Notes: generated by a model from the letters alone, not told the origin. A DNA stretch of 18,111 bases from Anaerolineae bacterium (GCA_017303735.1 JAFLCF010000085.1:1-18111), one strand, 5' to 3'; positions 1-9,296 are shown, counted from the first letter of the stretch. Program-made: numbers and translations.

Positions 1-29
1 AAGCCCAATCCTATAGATCGAGCTTTCTG

Positions 30-116
30 CGGAGAGGGAGGGATTCGAACCCTCGGTGGACCGGAGCCCACAACAGTTTTCGAGACTGTCCCATTCAACC
101 ACTCTGGCACCTCCCC
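30..116 (-). tRNA. tRNA-Ser (anticodon CGA)
   Basis: Read on the minus strand the sequence folds as a class II tRNA. The acceptor stem is GGGGAGG with CCTCTCC (one G-U pair), followed by discriminator G. The T arm is GAGGG-TTCGAAT-CCCTC and the anticodon stem ACAGT/ACTGT holds the loop CTCGAAA, so the anticodon is CGA, decoding UCG. The long variable arm (GGGCTCCGGTCC region) is typical of serine tRNAs and the total is 87 nt. The 3' CCA is not encoded; the sequence continues CAGAA. The D arm contains the usual AGAGTGGTTGAATGG. Confidence 0.96.
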
Positions 117-129
117 AAATTTTGAAGTG

Positions 130-144
130 GGCAAGATTATACCC
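130..144 (-). promoter_or_regulatory. Probable promoter -10 region of the tRNA-Ser gene
   Basis: On the minus strand a perfect TATAAT (136-141) lies about 20 bases upstream of the mature tRNA 5' end and is embedded in GGGTATAATCTTGCC. The same 15 bases precede the murJ-like gene at 17454-17468, and the 11-base core also lies at the csp promoter. No good -35 box is seen at 16-18 bp spacing. Confidence 0.6.
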
Positions 145-198
145 GAAAATTCTTTAGCAAGTTCATATGCAAGATGGGTGTTTAACCAAGCGATCATC

Positions 199-230
199 AA
201 AAAAACGGTCATGCTTTTGCATGACCGTTT
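199..230 (-). terminator. Rho-independent terminator of the atp/mreB-like operon
   Basis: A perfect 12-bp stem (203-214 with 219-230, AAACGGTCATGC) with a TTTT loop lies immediately after the stop of the MreB-like gene. On the minus strand it is followed by a run of seven T (199-205 on plus are A, the last three being shared with the stem). Confidence 0.9.
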
Positions 231-234
231 ACTT

Positions 235-1245
235 TTACACTTGAGGCAAGTTCCTGCGGATCACATTCAACATGCCGAAGGCTTTGGATGCACCCTGCAC
301 TACACAAGTCAGCGGATTATCAACCAGGTAGGCGGGGATGCCTAGAGATTTGGTGAGCAGCTTGTCAACGCCGCGCAAGAGCGCGCCACCACCGCATAAG
401 GCTACACCGCGGTCAATGATATCTGAAACTAGTTCAGGTGGAGTCTTTTCAAGCACCTTGCGACCTGACTCAACGATCTGTTTCAACGGCTCTTGCAAGG
501 CTTCCACGATCTCACCCGTGGTCAATGTGACCGGACGCGGCAGACCTGTAACCTGGTCTTGCCCTTGCACTTCCATACTGTTTTCAATATCTTGTGGAAC
601 AGCCGCGCCAATTCGAATTTTCAACTGCTCAGCGGTCTGTTGACCAATAATGACACCATATTTGCGGCGTACATAATTGACAATGGCATCGTCCAAGTCC
701 ATGCCACCCAGGCGTAACGTATCTGCAGCGACGATGCCATACATCGCCATCACAGCTGCTTCGGTACAACCGCCGCCAAGACAGATAATCATATTGCCGG
801 AGGGAGAGTTGATCGGAAGGTCAATACCGATGGCTGCTGCCAAAGGTTGTTGAATAAGATAGGCTTCGCGGCTGCCAGCTTCCATCACCGCTTCGTAAAC
901 GGCTCTGCGTTCTACACTGGTGACACCGAACGGAACCGTCACCATCACCCGCGGGCGGAAGATGCGCATGGCGCCGCTGGCACGTTGAAGCAGATATGCC
1001 AACAGGGTTTCGGTAATTTCATAATCTGCGATCACCCCATTGCGCAGCGGACGTGCAACTTCAATGCTCTCCGGCACTTTGCCGAACATGTCGCGCGCTT
1101 CAATGCCTGCCGCCACCATCTTTTGATCTTCCACTTCAATAGCAACAATGGTGGGTTCCTCCAATAACACATTGCTATTATCGGCGAAACGCGTGAACAT
1201 GGTACCCAGGTCAATACCCAGGTCTTTCGAGAACATTGAAAACAC
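235..1245 (-). CDS. MreB/Mbl-family actin-like protein with altered ATPase residues
   Basis: A 336-residue protein of the bacterial actin family; canonical MreB forms membrane-bound filaments that organise cell-wall synthesis. Seen: phosphate-1 loop GIDLGT (10-15), the MreB-type VTVPFGVTSVERRAV segment, PLAAAIG (134-140), phosphate-2 region CLGGGCTEAAV (155-165), and the adenosine motif GGGALLRG (285-292). Length is normal for the family. Three positions are unlike canonical MreB: the Glu before Pro in the EEPMAAAIG motif is Gln133, the Asp of DIGGGTTE is Cys155, and the first Thr of that motif is Cys160, so ATP hydrolysis may be lost. The start is GTG, 6 bases after the atpC stop, with GGAG 12 bases upstream; an ATG three codons further in (1236) is the alternative. 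It is last in the atp operon and probably co-transcribed with it. The family assignment is firm; filament formation and the cellular role are inferred. Confidence 0.88.
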   Translation of the reverse strand: MFSMFSKDLGIDLGTMFTRFADNSNVLLEEPTIVAIEVEDQKMVAAGIEARDMFGKVPESIEVARPLRNGVIADYEITETLLAYLLQRASGAMRIFRPRVMVTVPFGVTSVERRAVYEAVMEAGSREAYLIQQPLAAAIGIDLPINSPSGNMIICLGGGCTEAAVMAMYGIVAADTLRLGGMDLDDAIVNYVRRKYGVIIGQQTAEQLKIRIGAAVPQDIENSMEVQGQDQVTGLPRPVTLTTGEIVEALQEPLKQIVESGRKVLEKTPPELVSDIIDRGVALCGGGALLRGVDKLLTKSLGIPAYLVDNPLTCVVQGASKAFGMLNVIRRNLPQV

Positions 1246-1251
1246 TAGGTT

Positions 1252-1692
1252 TTAATTCTCCGAAATGTGGATATTCGATCCGCCCTTGCGATAGCGGCGA
1301 ACCGCATCCAAACGCAGGTTAGACCGGCGTAGGGCGGCTTCCATGGCAAGATAGGCGTCATTATCAGCAGGTACGCCCTTCTTGAGGATTTCTTCGGCAC
1401 GTTTGCGGGCAGCTTCAGCACGGTTCTCGTCGATCTCTGCCACATTTTCAGCAGCATCTGCAAGAATGGTGACAATATCAGGCTGCACTTCGGCAACGCC
1501 ACCAGCCACAGCAAACACTTCCTCCACGCCGCCTTTGCGAACACGGACAAAGCCATATTTCAGAGTAGTCAATACAGGCGCGTGTTTGGGCAAGATGCCC
1601 ATTTCTCCGCCCGCGCCGGGAAGCACAACAATGTCCACATCACCTGTGAACACTGTGCGGTCTTGCGATACGATTTCACAACGAATGGTCAT
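1252..1692 (-). CDS. atpC: F1 ATP synthase epsilon subunit
   Basis: A 146-residue epsilon subunit, the central-stalk protein that couples the gamma rotor to the c-ring and can inhibit ATP hydrolysis. The N-terminal beta-sandwich is recognisable from the opening IVSQDRTVFTGDVD and the signature GEMGILPKHAPVLTTLKYG (about 29-47), followed by AVAGGVAEVQPDIVTILAD. The Ala/Glu/Arg-rich stretch from about residue 80 matches the two C-terminal helices, so this is the full-length form. The start is ATG at 1692, but no strong Shine-Dalgarno sequence precedes it; the 64-base gap to atpD instead holds an 18-bp hairpin. The next gene (MreB-like) begins 6 bases after the stop, suggesting translational coupling. 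Length and motifs leave no real alternative. Confidence 0.96.
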   Translation of the reverse strand: MTIRCEIVSQDRTVFTGDVDIVVLPGAGGEMGILPKHAPVLTTLKYGFVRVRKGGVEEVFAVAGGVAEVQPDIVTILADAAENVAEIDENRAEAARKRAEEILKKGVPADNDAYLAMEAALRRSNLRLDAVRRYRKGGSNIHISEN

Positions 1693-1704
1693 TGGGGTTT
1701 TCTC

Positions 1705-1745
1705 TTACGGATGACGAATTGCAACACGCAATTCGTCATCCGTAA
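1705..1745. repeat. Perfect 18-bp inverted repeat between atpD and atpC
   Basis: TTACGGATGACGAATTGC (1705-1722) and its exact reverse complement (1728-1745) flank the 5-base loop AACAC. The palindrome fills most of the atpD-atpC gap and sits just upstream of the atpC start, where a ribosome binding site would be expected. No T-run follows on the minus strand, so it is not a standard terminator. It may be a REP-like intergenic palindrome, an RNA-processing or stability element, or a structure that lowers epsilon translation. Confidence 0.85.
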
Positions 1746-1756
1746 TTCATAATTGA

Positions 1757-3169
<1,413 letters not shown>

Positions 3170-4066
3170 TTATTTCGCGGCAAGCGCTTCCGCGCCGCCG
3201 ACAATGTCCAAAATATCGTTTGTGATCGTCTGTTGACGAACTTTGTTATACACCAACTGCAACGCGCTGACGAGTTCCTTGGCGTTATCAGTTGCATTGC
3301 GCATCGCAACCATACGAGCCGCATGTTCACTTGCCTGCGATTCGAGGATCGCCTGATAGACCTGCAACGCCGTAAAGCGCGGAATGATCTGGTCAAGCAA
3401 TTCACGTTGGTCAGGTTCGTATTCATAGGCTGCGGCAGGACCGCTGCTTGTCGCCTTGTGTTCGAAATCTTCCACCAAACCTTCACCTTCCAGTTCAAGC
3501 GGCAAGAGTTTCTTCACTGTGGCGATCTGACGTCCCATGTTGATGAAGTCGGTATAAACCAGGAACACTTCATCCACATGACCGTTGTTGTATTCTTCAA
3601 CAGCCATACGTCCGATGGCAGATACATCTGCAAAAGAAGGTGCTGCGGGCAAATTGCTAAAGTCCGCGATGACATCCTTGCGGCGGCGGAAGAGCAGGTC
3701 CCTGCCCTTGCGACCGACAGCAATGTATTTGACGGGAACAGAGTATTGGTCGAATTTTTGAGCCGTAAAACGAATCACATTGGAGTTGTAAGCGCCTGCC
3801 AGACCACGGTCACCAGTGACGACCACGACCAGGGCATTCTTTACATTGGGGCGCTTAATCAGCAGCGGATGCAGAGAGTCGCGTCCCGGTTGTTCGGCGA
3901 CGTGTCGCAGCACCTGCCACGCTTTCGTAGCGTAGGAACGTGTCGCCATCACTGCATTGATCGCTTTGCGAACTTTGCTGGCGCTCACTGTTTCCAACGC
4001 ACGGGTAACCTGTGAAATGTTCTTTACGCTCTTAATTCGGAGCCGCATTTCACGAGCTGAAGCCAT
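3170..4066 (-). CDS. atpG: F1 ATP synthase gamma subunit
   Basis: A 298-residue gamma subunit, the rotating central shaft of F1. The family N-terminus is clear (REMRLRIKSVKNISQVTRALETVSASK, residues about 5-31), as is the Rossmann-like core motif VVVVTGDRGLAGAYNSNV, and the C-terminal helix carries ASEHAARMVAMRNATDNAKEL, which inserts in the alpha/beta ring. Length matches the family. The start is ATG at 4066 with a GAGG Shine-Dalgarno about 9 bases upstream. It lies 28 bases after atpA and 12 before atpD, in the standard alpha-gamma-beta-epsilon order. Confidence 0.97.
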   Translation of the reverse strand: MASAREMRLRIKSVKNISQVTRALETVSASKVRKAINAVMATRSYATKAWQVLRHVAEQPGRDSLHPLLIKRPNVKNALVVVVTGDRGLAGAYNSNVIRFTAQKFDQYSVPVKYIAVGRKGRDLLFRRRKDVIADFSNLPAAPSFADVSAIGRMAVEEYNNGHVDEVFLVYTDFINMGRQIATVKKLLPLELEGEGLVEDFEHKATSSGPAAAYEYEPDQRELLDQIIPRFTALQVYQAILESQASEHAARMVAMRNATDNAKELVSALQLVYNKVRQQTITNDILDIVGGAEALAAK

Positions 4067-4094
4067 AGATTAGTCCTCTATCCTTTTAGAAAAA

Positions 4095-5753
<1,659 letters not shown>

Positions 5754-5793
5754 TCGGTAGCCTCCACCAAAAAAATCGTTTTACGTACAACAA

Positions 5794-5816
5794 CCCGGAT
5801 AAGTGGCTTATCCGGG
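5794..5816 (-). promoter_or_regulatory. Hairpin in the atpA leader
   Basis: A perfect 10-bp stem (CCCGGATAAG, 5794-5803, with 5807-5816) closes on a 3-base loop. It lies about 50 bases downstream of the proposed atpA promoter and 40 bases upstream of the start codon, so it is within the 5' untranslated RNA. The T-rich stretch that follows on the minus strand starts about 20 bases later (ATTTTTTT), too far for an ordinary terminator. It may stabilise the mRNA or attenuate transcription. Confidence 0.6.
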
Positions 5817-5865
5817 CGCATCATCTTTTCTCTTGGCACTAGTGAGTAAGCGCACAAGCGGGCTA

Positions 5866-5894
5866 ATGATACCTGAAAGGGGATTGATTGTCTA
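5866..5894 (-). promoter_or_regulatory. Sigma70-type promoter of the atpAGDC operon
   Basis: On the minus strand, -35 TAGACA (5889-5894) and -10 TATCAT (5866-5871) are separated by exactly 17 bp; each matches consensus at five of six positions. The predicted start near 5859 gives a leader of about 105 bases containing the 5794-5816 hairpin. Confidence 0.75.
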
Positions 5895-5929
5895 GTTACC
5901 TACCCACCGGTGCAAAATCGCCCCTGCCC

Positions 5930-5957
5930 TTGTCATCCATACATCTTATACTATACT
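5930..5957 (+). promoter_or_regulatory. Sigma70-type promoter of the Ddl-like gene
   Basis: -35 TTGTCA (5930-5935) and -10 TATACT (5952-5957) are 16 bp apart, each five of six to consensus. Transcription would start near 5964, downstream of a possible GTG start at 5910, which supports the ATG at 5994 as the true start. It is divergent from the atp promoter with 35 bases between the two -35 boxes. Confidence 0.72.
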
Positions 5958-5993
5958 TCCACCGTCGAAATTACAGGAGCGACCCACAAATTA

Positions 5994-7109
5994 ATGAACA
6001 ACCGCCGCTCGTTGAAACGCACATGGAAGATCGCTGTTCTAGCGAATATCAAAGATGATAATCAGCCCAAACCGGAAGGGGTCCCACCGGATGCATTTGC
6101 CGATTTTGACCATATCGAAACTGTGGATTCGCTTCGTGCCGCGCTCGAAACGGACGGCCATACCACAGTCTTTATCCAAGCTGACAGAGACCTGCCCTAC
6201 ACCCTTAAGAAAGCAAAGCCAGATATCTGCTTCAACCTTGCCGAAGGACTCGGCGGCGACGCACGTGAAGCGCAAGTGCCTGCCCTATTAGAAATGCTTG
6301 CCATTCCATATACCGGCTCACGTGTTTTGGCAAATGGCATTTCTCTCGACAAGACTCTCACAAAAAGAATCTGGCGTGACCGCCGACTGCCTGTGGCACC
6401 TTTTCAAGAATTTCAATTTGGAGATGAACCTCTTCGCCCTGAACTGAAATTTCCGCTCTTCGTCAAACCTGCCCGCGAAGGGACAGGCATGGGCGTGGAT
6501 ATGAAAGCCATCGTCAAGGACGAAGCGGAATTGCGCGAACGCGCCGAATACATCATCAATACGTATCAACAGCCTGCGCTTGTTGAAAACTTTTTACCGG
6601 GTCGCGAATTTACCGTGGGTATTTTAGGGCGGGCAGACGCAAAACTATATTCCCGTCACCCCGAGTGGTATGAAAAAGACGGCTTCCACCGCTTCCCTGT
6701 TCTGGAATTAGACACAGGCAATACCGAAGGTCCGTGGGTGTATACCAATGAAGCCAAATCGAAAGACGTGGGACCCGAAGGCAACGAAGGCTTCTTCTGC
6801 CCCGCCAATATTGACCCTGAACTCGAAAAGAAGTTAAAGCACCTTGCCTTCCGGGCACATAACATCTTAAACGTTTTAGATGTTTCCCGCACCGATATTC
6901 GTTTAGATGAAGAAGGCAACCCACGCCTGATCGAGATCAACACCCTGCCAGGGCTCACCCCCAATTACAGTGACCTTTGCCTGCAAGCCGCAGCCGAAGG
7001 TATTAGCCACACCGATCTCGTCTTGGATATTCTCTACCTCGCGGCAGGTCGCTGGGGCATGCTGGAACCTCGCGAAATAGAAACAAACGGAAAAAAGAAT
7101 GGCAAATAA
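5994..7109 (+). CDS. D-alanine-D-alanine ligase-like ATP-grasp protein
   Basis: A 371-residue ATP-grasp ligase related to Ddl, which joins two D-alanines for peptidoglycan using ATP. Seen: an N-terminal pre-ATP-grasp domain with FNLAEGLGGDAREAQVPALLE (80-100) and PYTGS, the ATP-binding segment FVKPAREGTGMGV (156-168), SRTDIRL with Asp301, and the magnesium/phosphate motif EINTLPGL (314-321). Compared with classical Ddl, the glycine-rich loop reads REGTGMGV rather than REGSSVGV, and the end of the site is LTPNYSDLCLQAAAEG, a pattern I associate with Ddl-related ligases of uncertain substrate. D-Ala-D-Ala or another D-amino-acid or peptide ligation is therefore plausible but not proven. The ATG at 5994 is preferred over a GTG at 5910 because the promoter lies between them; AGGAG sits 14 bases upstream, somewhat far. 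Single gene, closed by its own terminator. Confidence 0.85.
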   Translation: MNNRRSLKRTWKIAVLANIKDDNQPKPEGVPPDAFADFDHIETVDSLRAALETDGHTTVFIQADRDLPYTLKKAKPDICFNLAEGLGGDAREAQVPALLEMLAIPYTGSRVLANGISLDKTLTKRIWRDRRLPVAPFQEFQFGDEPLRPELKFPLFVKPAREGTGMGVDMKAIVKDEAELRERAEYIINTYQQPALVENFLPGREFTVGILGRADAKLYSRHPEWYEKDGFHRFPVLELDTGNTEGPWVYTNEAKSKDVGPEGNEGFFCPANIDPELEKKLKHLAFRAHNILNVLDVSRTDIRLDEEGNPRLIEINTLPGLTPNYSDLCLQAAAEGISHTDLVLDILYLAAGRWGMLEPREIETNGKKNGK

Positions 7110-7147
7110 AAATAGACCGCGAGCCAATGCTCGCGGTCTATTTTTTT
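7110..7147 (+). terminator. Rho-independent terminator of the Ddl-like gene
   Basis: A perfect 12-bp stem (TAGACCGCGAGC, 7113-7124, with 7129-7140), CAAT loop and a run of seven T (7141-7147), starting directly after the TAA stop codon. Confidence 0.94.
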
Positions 7148-7243
7148 CAGTTCGTTATGCCTTATGGTTGGAAGTTGGATAATACAGATTGCAACAAATG
7201 AGAGAAAACCGGATTGTTCGTGCAACGACCTTCCTTAATTTGC

Positions 7244-7249
7244 TACAAT
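7244..7249 (+). promoter_or_regulatory. -10 box giving a leaderless or near-leaderless CDF mRNA
   Basis: TACAAT ends 8 bases before the ATG at 7258. A start about 7 bases after the box would fall at or next to the start codon. There is no Shine-Dalgarno sequence before that ATG, which fits leaderless translation. No convincing -35 box is seen. Confidence 0.5.
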
Positions 7250-7257
7250 GCAACTAT

Positions 7258-8181
7258 ATGAATGACCATCAAGCAGATCGAAAATTCCTGACTGCCTTTG
7301 CCTGGGTTTCAATCACCGCCGCCATTCTGACGATTGGGCTAAAAACAGCCGCCTATTTTTTGACCGGCTCGGTGGGTTTGCTTTCAGATGCGCTTGAATC
7401 TCTGGTGAATCTTGTCGGTGCATTAATGGCGTTGACAATGCTAACGATTGCCGCCCGCCCGGCAGATGAAGACCATGCCTATGGGCACAGCAAGGCAGAG
7501 TATTTTTCCAGCGGCGTGGAGGGGACATTAATTTTGATCGCGGCAATCAGCATTATTATTGCCGCTATTCCTAGACTCATCACCCCGCAGCCCATCGAAC
7601 AAGCACTCATCGGCTTGAGTGTCTCTGCGGGTGCATCCATCGTTAATCTAATCGCAGCGGTAATCTTATTGAGAGCGGGTAAAAAACATAACTCCATCAC
7701 TCTCACAGCCAATGCGCATCACTTACTGACCGATGTGTGGACATCTATTGGGGTGTTGATCGGGGTGGGTCTGGTGGCATTTACCGGCTGGCAGCGATTG
7801 GACCCGCTTGTGGCGCTGCTGGTGGCGGCGAATATCATCTGGTCTGGCGGGCGGATCGTGCGCGAGTCGGTGTTGGGTTTGATGGATACGGCGCTTCCGC
7901 GTGACGAGCAGGAAAAGATAAAGCAGATCCTCGACTCATATACTCAGAATGGGGTTGAGTATCACGCGTTTCGAAGTCGACAATCGGGGGCACGTCGGTT
8001 TGTCTCGTTTCATGTCCTTGTGCCAGATTCATGGACTGTTTTACAGGGACATGAACTGTTGGAGAAAATTGAAGCTGATCTGCGCAGGGCGGTCCCAGCG
8101 TTGACAGTTTTCACCCACCTGGAACCGCTCAACGACCCCAGCTCCTGGCAAGATACAACATTGGATCGTCACACAGAATAA
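7258..8181 (+). CDS. Cation diffusion facilitator family metal transporter
   Basis: A 307-residue CDF (ZitB/FieF-type) protein, a proton-driven exporter of divalent metal ions (Zn, Fe, Mn or Co) from the cytoplasm. Seen: hydrophobic segments at about 12-34, 38-60, 87-105, 117-138, 160-177 and 183-195, consistent with the six-helix core. The second segment carries SDALESLVN (Asp44, Glu47, Asn51) and the fifth HHLLTD (His155, Asp159), the transport-site positions. The cytosolic loop has DEDHAYGHSKAEYFSS. The C-terminal domain (about 215-300) has the ferredoxin-like CDF pattern with FHVLVPDSWTVLQGHELLEKIE and FTHLEP. The metal cannot be assigned; ExxxN with HxxxD is not the FieF DxxxD pattern. 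A TTG start at 7189 was rejected for the leaderless-type ATG at 7258. Convergent with the cold-shock gene. Confidence 0.92.
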   Translation: MNDHQADRKFLTAFAWVSITAAILTIGLKTAAYFLTGSVGLLSDALESLVNLVGALMALTMLTIAARPADEDHAYGHSKAEYFSSGVEGTLILIAAISIIIAAIPRLITPQPIEQALIGLSVSAGASIVNLIAAVILLRAGKKHNSITLTANAHHLLTDVWTSIGVLIGVGLVAFTGWQRLDPLVALLVAANIIWSGGRIVRESVLGLMDTALPRDEQEKIKQILDSYTQNGVEYHAFRSRQSGARRFVSFHVLVPDSWTVLQGHELLEKIEADLRRAVPALTVFTHLEPLNDPSSWQDTTLDRHTE

Positions 8182-8189
8182 TTCAAAAC

Positions 8190-8222
8190 AAAAAAACAGG
8201 ATCGTCTCACGACGATCCTGTT
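8190..8222 (-). terminator. Rho-independent terminator of the cold-shock gene
   Basis: A perfect 12-bp stem (AACAGGATCGTC, 8195-8206, with 8211-8222) and loop TCAC. Its T-run is on the minus strand (A at 8190-8196 on plus). It lies between the convergent CDF and csp genes and may also stop the CDF transcript weakly. Confidence 0.9.
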
Positions 8223-8245
8223 CGTTATGCCAAAGGATGTGTTAC

Positions 8246-8458
8246 TTACTGAAGAGGCACCACGTTGGCGGCTTGTAAGCCTTTGGGTCCATCTTCGATG
8301 GAAAACTCCACCTTCTGTTCGGCTTCCAACTTGCGATAGCCATCGGTCTGAATGGCGGAGAAATGCACAAACACATCCTCGCCACCATCGCGCCCAATGA
8401 AGCCGTAGCCCTTGGTCGCATTGAACCACTTAACGGTTCCAACAATTCGTTCTGACAT
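8246..8458 (-). CDS. Cold-shock domain protein (CspA family)
   Basis: A 70-residue single OB-fold cold-shock protein that binds single-stranded RNA and DNA and acts as an RNA chaperone. Seen: [20 protein letters not shown] (7-26) with RNP1 KGYGFI, RNP2 VFVHFSAI (29-36), and the usual C-terminal [16 protein letters not shown]. The start is ATG at 8458 with AGGAG about 9 bases upstream. A strong promoter (8539-8565) gives a leader of about 70 bases with a possible GCCCG/CGGGC closing stem, and a terminator follows, so it is monocistronic. Whether it is cold-induced or constitutive cannot be told from the sequence. Confidence 0.96.
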   Translation of the reverse strand: MSERIVGTVKWFNATKGYGFIGRDGGEDVFVHFSAIQTDGYRKLEAEQKVEFSIEDGPKGLQAANVVPLQ

Positions 8459-8538
8459 CTTTCTTTACTCCTGCTATAAAAAATTTATGCCCGTCCACCA
8501 TTGCGCTTTCTTAGGCGGGTCGGGCACGTGGGGGCAAG

Positions 8539-8565
8539 ATTATCATGCCTGATATGGAGTGTCAA
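8539..8565 (-). promoter_or_regulatory. Promoter of the cold-shock gene
   Basis: On the minus strand a perfect -35 TTGACA (8560-8565) is followed after 15 bp by GATAAT (8539-8544), preceded by CAT. The box continues into ATAATCTTGCC (8533-8543), the motif shared with the tRNA-Ser and murJ-like promoters. Confidence 0.8.
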
Positions 8566-8586
8566 GATTTTACGAAAACAGGAGTA

Positions 8587-8657
8587 GACGATGGACAATG
8601 GACGATAGACCATAGATGGTTATCCATCGTCAGTCGTCCATGATCTATTGTCCATGA
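8587..8657. repeat. REP-like imperfect palindrome built from GGAC/GTCC-type units
   Basis: Nested perfect inverted repeats: ATGGACAAT (8591-8599) with 8647-8655, ATGGACGA (8598-8605) with 8634-8641, and GATGG (8615-8619) with CCATC (8624-8628). In addition GACGATGG (8587-8594) is the exact inverse of 8624-8631, so alternative pairings exist. It lies between the stop of the methyltransferase-like gene and the csp promoter and holds no ORF. It resembles extragenic palindromic elements. Confidence 0.75.
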
Positions 8658-8658
8658 C

Positions 8659-9219
8659 TCATAAACCGGGGATTAGAAATGATGTTTTACGTTTGTAGTC
8701 TGCATAGGCTTCGCCAAAATCTCGCAGAAGTTTGCGTTCTTCAAAATAAGCGCCGATGATGAAATACAAGGTGACACCGATGTTGAATACGAGTGAATTC
8801 ACACTCAGGGATGGACTCAGCCAAAGGAATAAGATACTGAAAAGATACAAGGGGTGCCGCACCACAGTGTACAAACCGCGCGTCACGAGTTGACCGGATT
8901 TCTCTTCCTCAAATAGTTGACGTACGCCGACAAAAGACAAGGTATCAGTTTGCAAGACAGCTACCAGGAGCAGCAACGCCGAAAGCGCCTGCCCAGCATA
9001 TAGGACGTAACTCCACGGGGCAGAGACTTGGTAAAGCGGGGTATCTTCTAAGATCACCAAAAGGTAAAGGATCGGCGCGAAGGAAACCACCGAGAAGATG
9101 TTGTAGAGCAGACGGTAGAGGCTACGCATGCCAAACAAGTCTTTTGCGAGGTGCGAAGCTAAAAAGGAATGCACTACACCCCACAGAGCAAGGGAGAATA
9201 AGATGAGGAAGATGTTCAT
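8659..9219 (-). CDS. Integral membrane protein of the ICMT/NnrU-like methyltransferase superfamily
   Basis: A 186-residue protein with about five hydrophobic segments (about 3-20, 40-58, 70-90, 120-137, 142-158). The C-terminal half carries the isoprenylcysteine/phospholipid methyltransferase pattern: GLYTVVRHPLY (115-125), then a membrane segment, then EERKLLRDFGEAYADYKRKT (160-179), which in characterised relatives binds S-adenosylmethionine. The N-terminus (LWGVVHSFLAS) also recalls NnrU-type proteins. The methyl acceptor, lipid or protein, is unknown. The start is ATG at 9219 with AAAGGG directly upstream. It stands alone between the HerA-like gene's terminator and csp; no confident promoter is seen. 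Confidence 0.75.
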   Translation of the reverse strand: MNIFLILFSLALWGVVHSFLASHLAKDLFGMRSLYRLLYNIFSVVSFAPILYLLVILEDTPLYQVSAPWSYVLYAGQALSALLLLVAVLQTDTLSFVGVRQLFEEEKSGQLVTRGLYTVVRHPLYLFSILFLWLSPSLSVNSLVFNIGVTLYFIIGAYFEERKLLRDFGEAYADYKRKTSFLIPGL

Positions 9220-9296
9220 ATCCCTTTAGATGCAGTGAGAGGCGATTTGGTTACACGGGAAGTGATTGGGAACGAAACTCTTCATTCGCGCAAAAC

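Noticed and set aside
127..345. 72-codon plus-strand open frame after the tRNA
   Set aside because: It runs through the operon terminator and the 3' end of the MreB-like gene; no ribosome binding site or recognisable protein.
5910..5993. N-terminal extension of the Ddl-like gene from a GTG at 5910
   Set aside because: The extension (QNRPCPCHP...) does not look like Ddl, and the only good promoter lies inside it, downstream of the GTG.
7150..8232. GTTCGTTATGCC shared after the two terminators flanking the CDF gene
   Set aside because: A 12-base match within 18 kb is expected several times by chance; the position next to two hairpins is suggestive but not enough.
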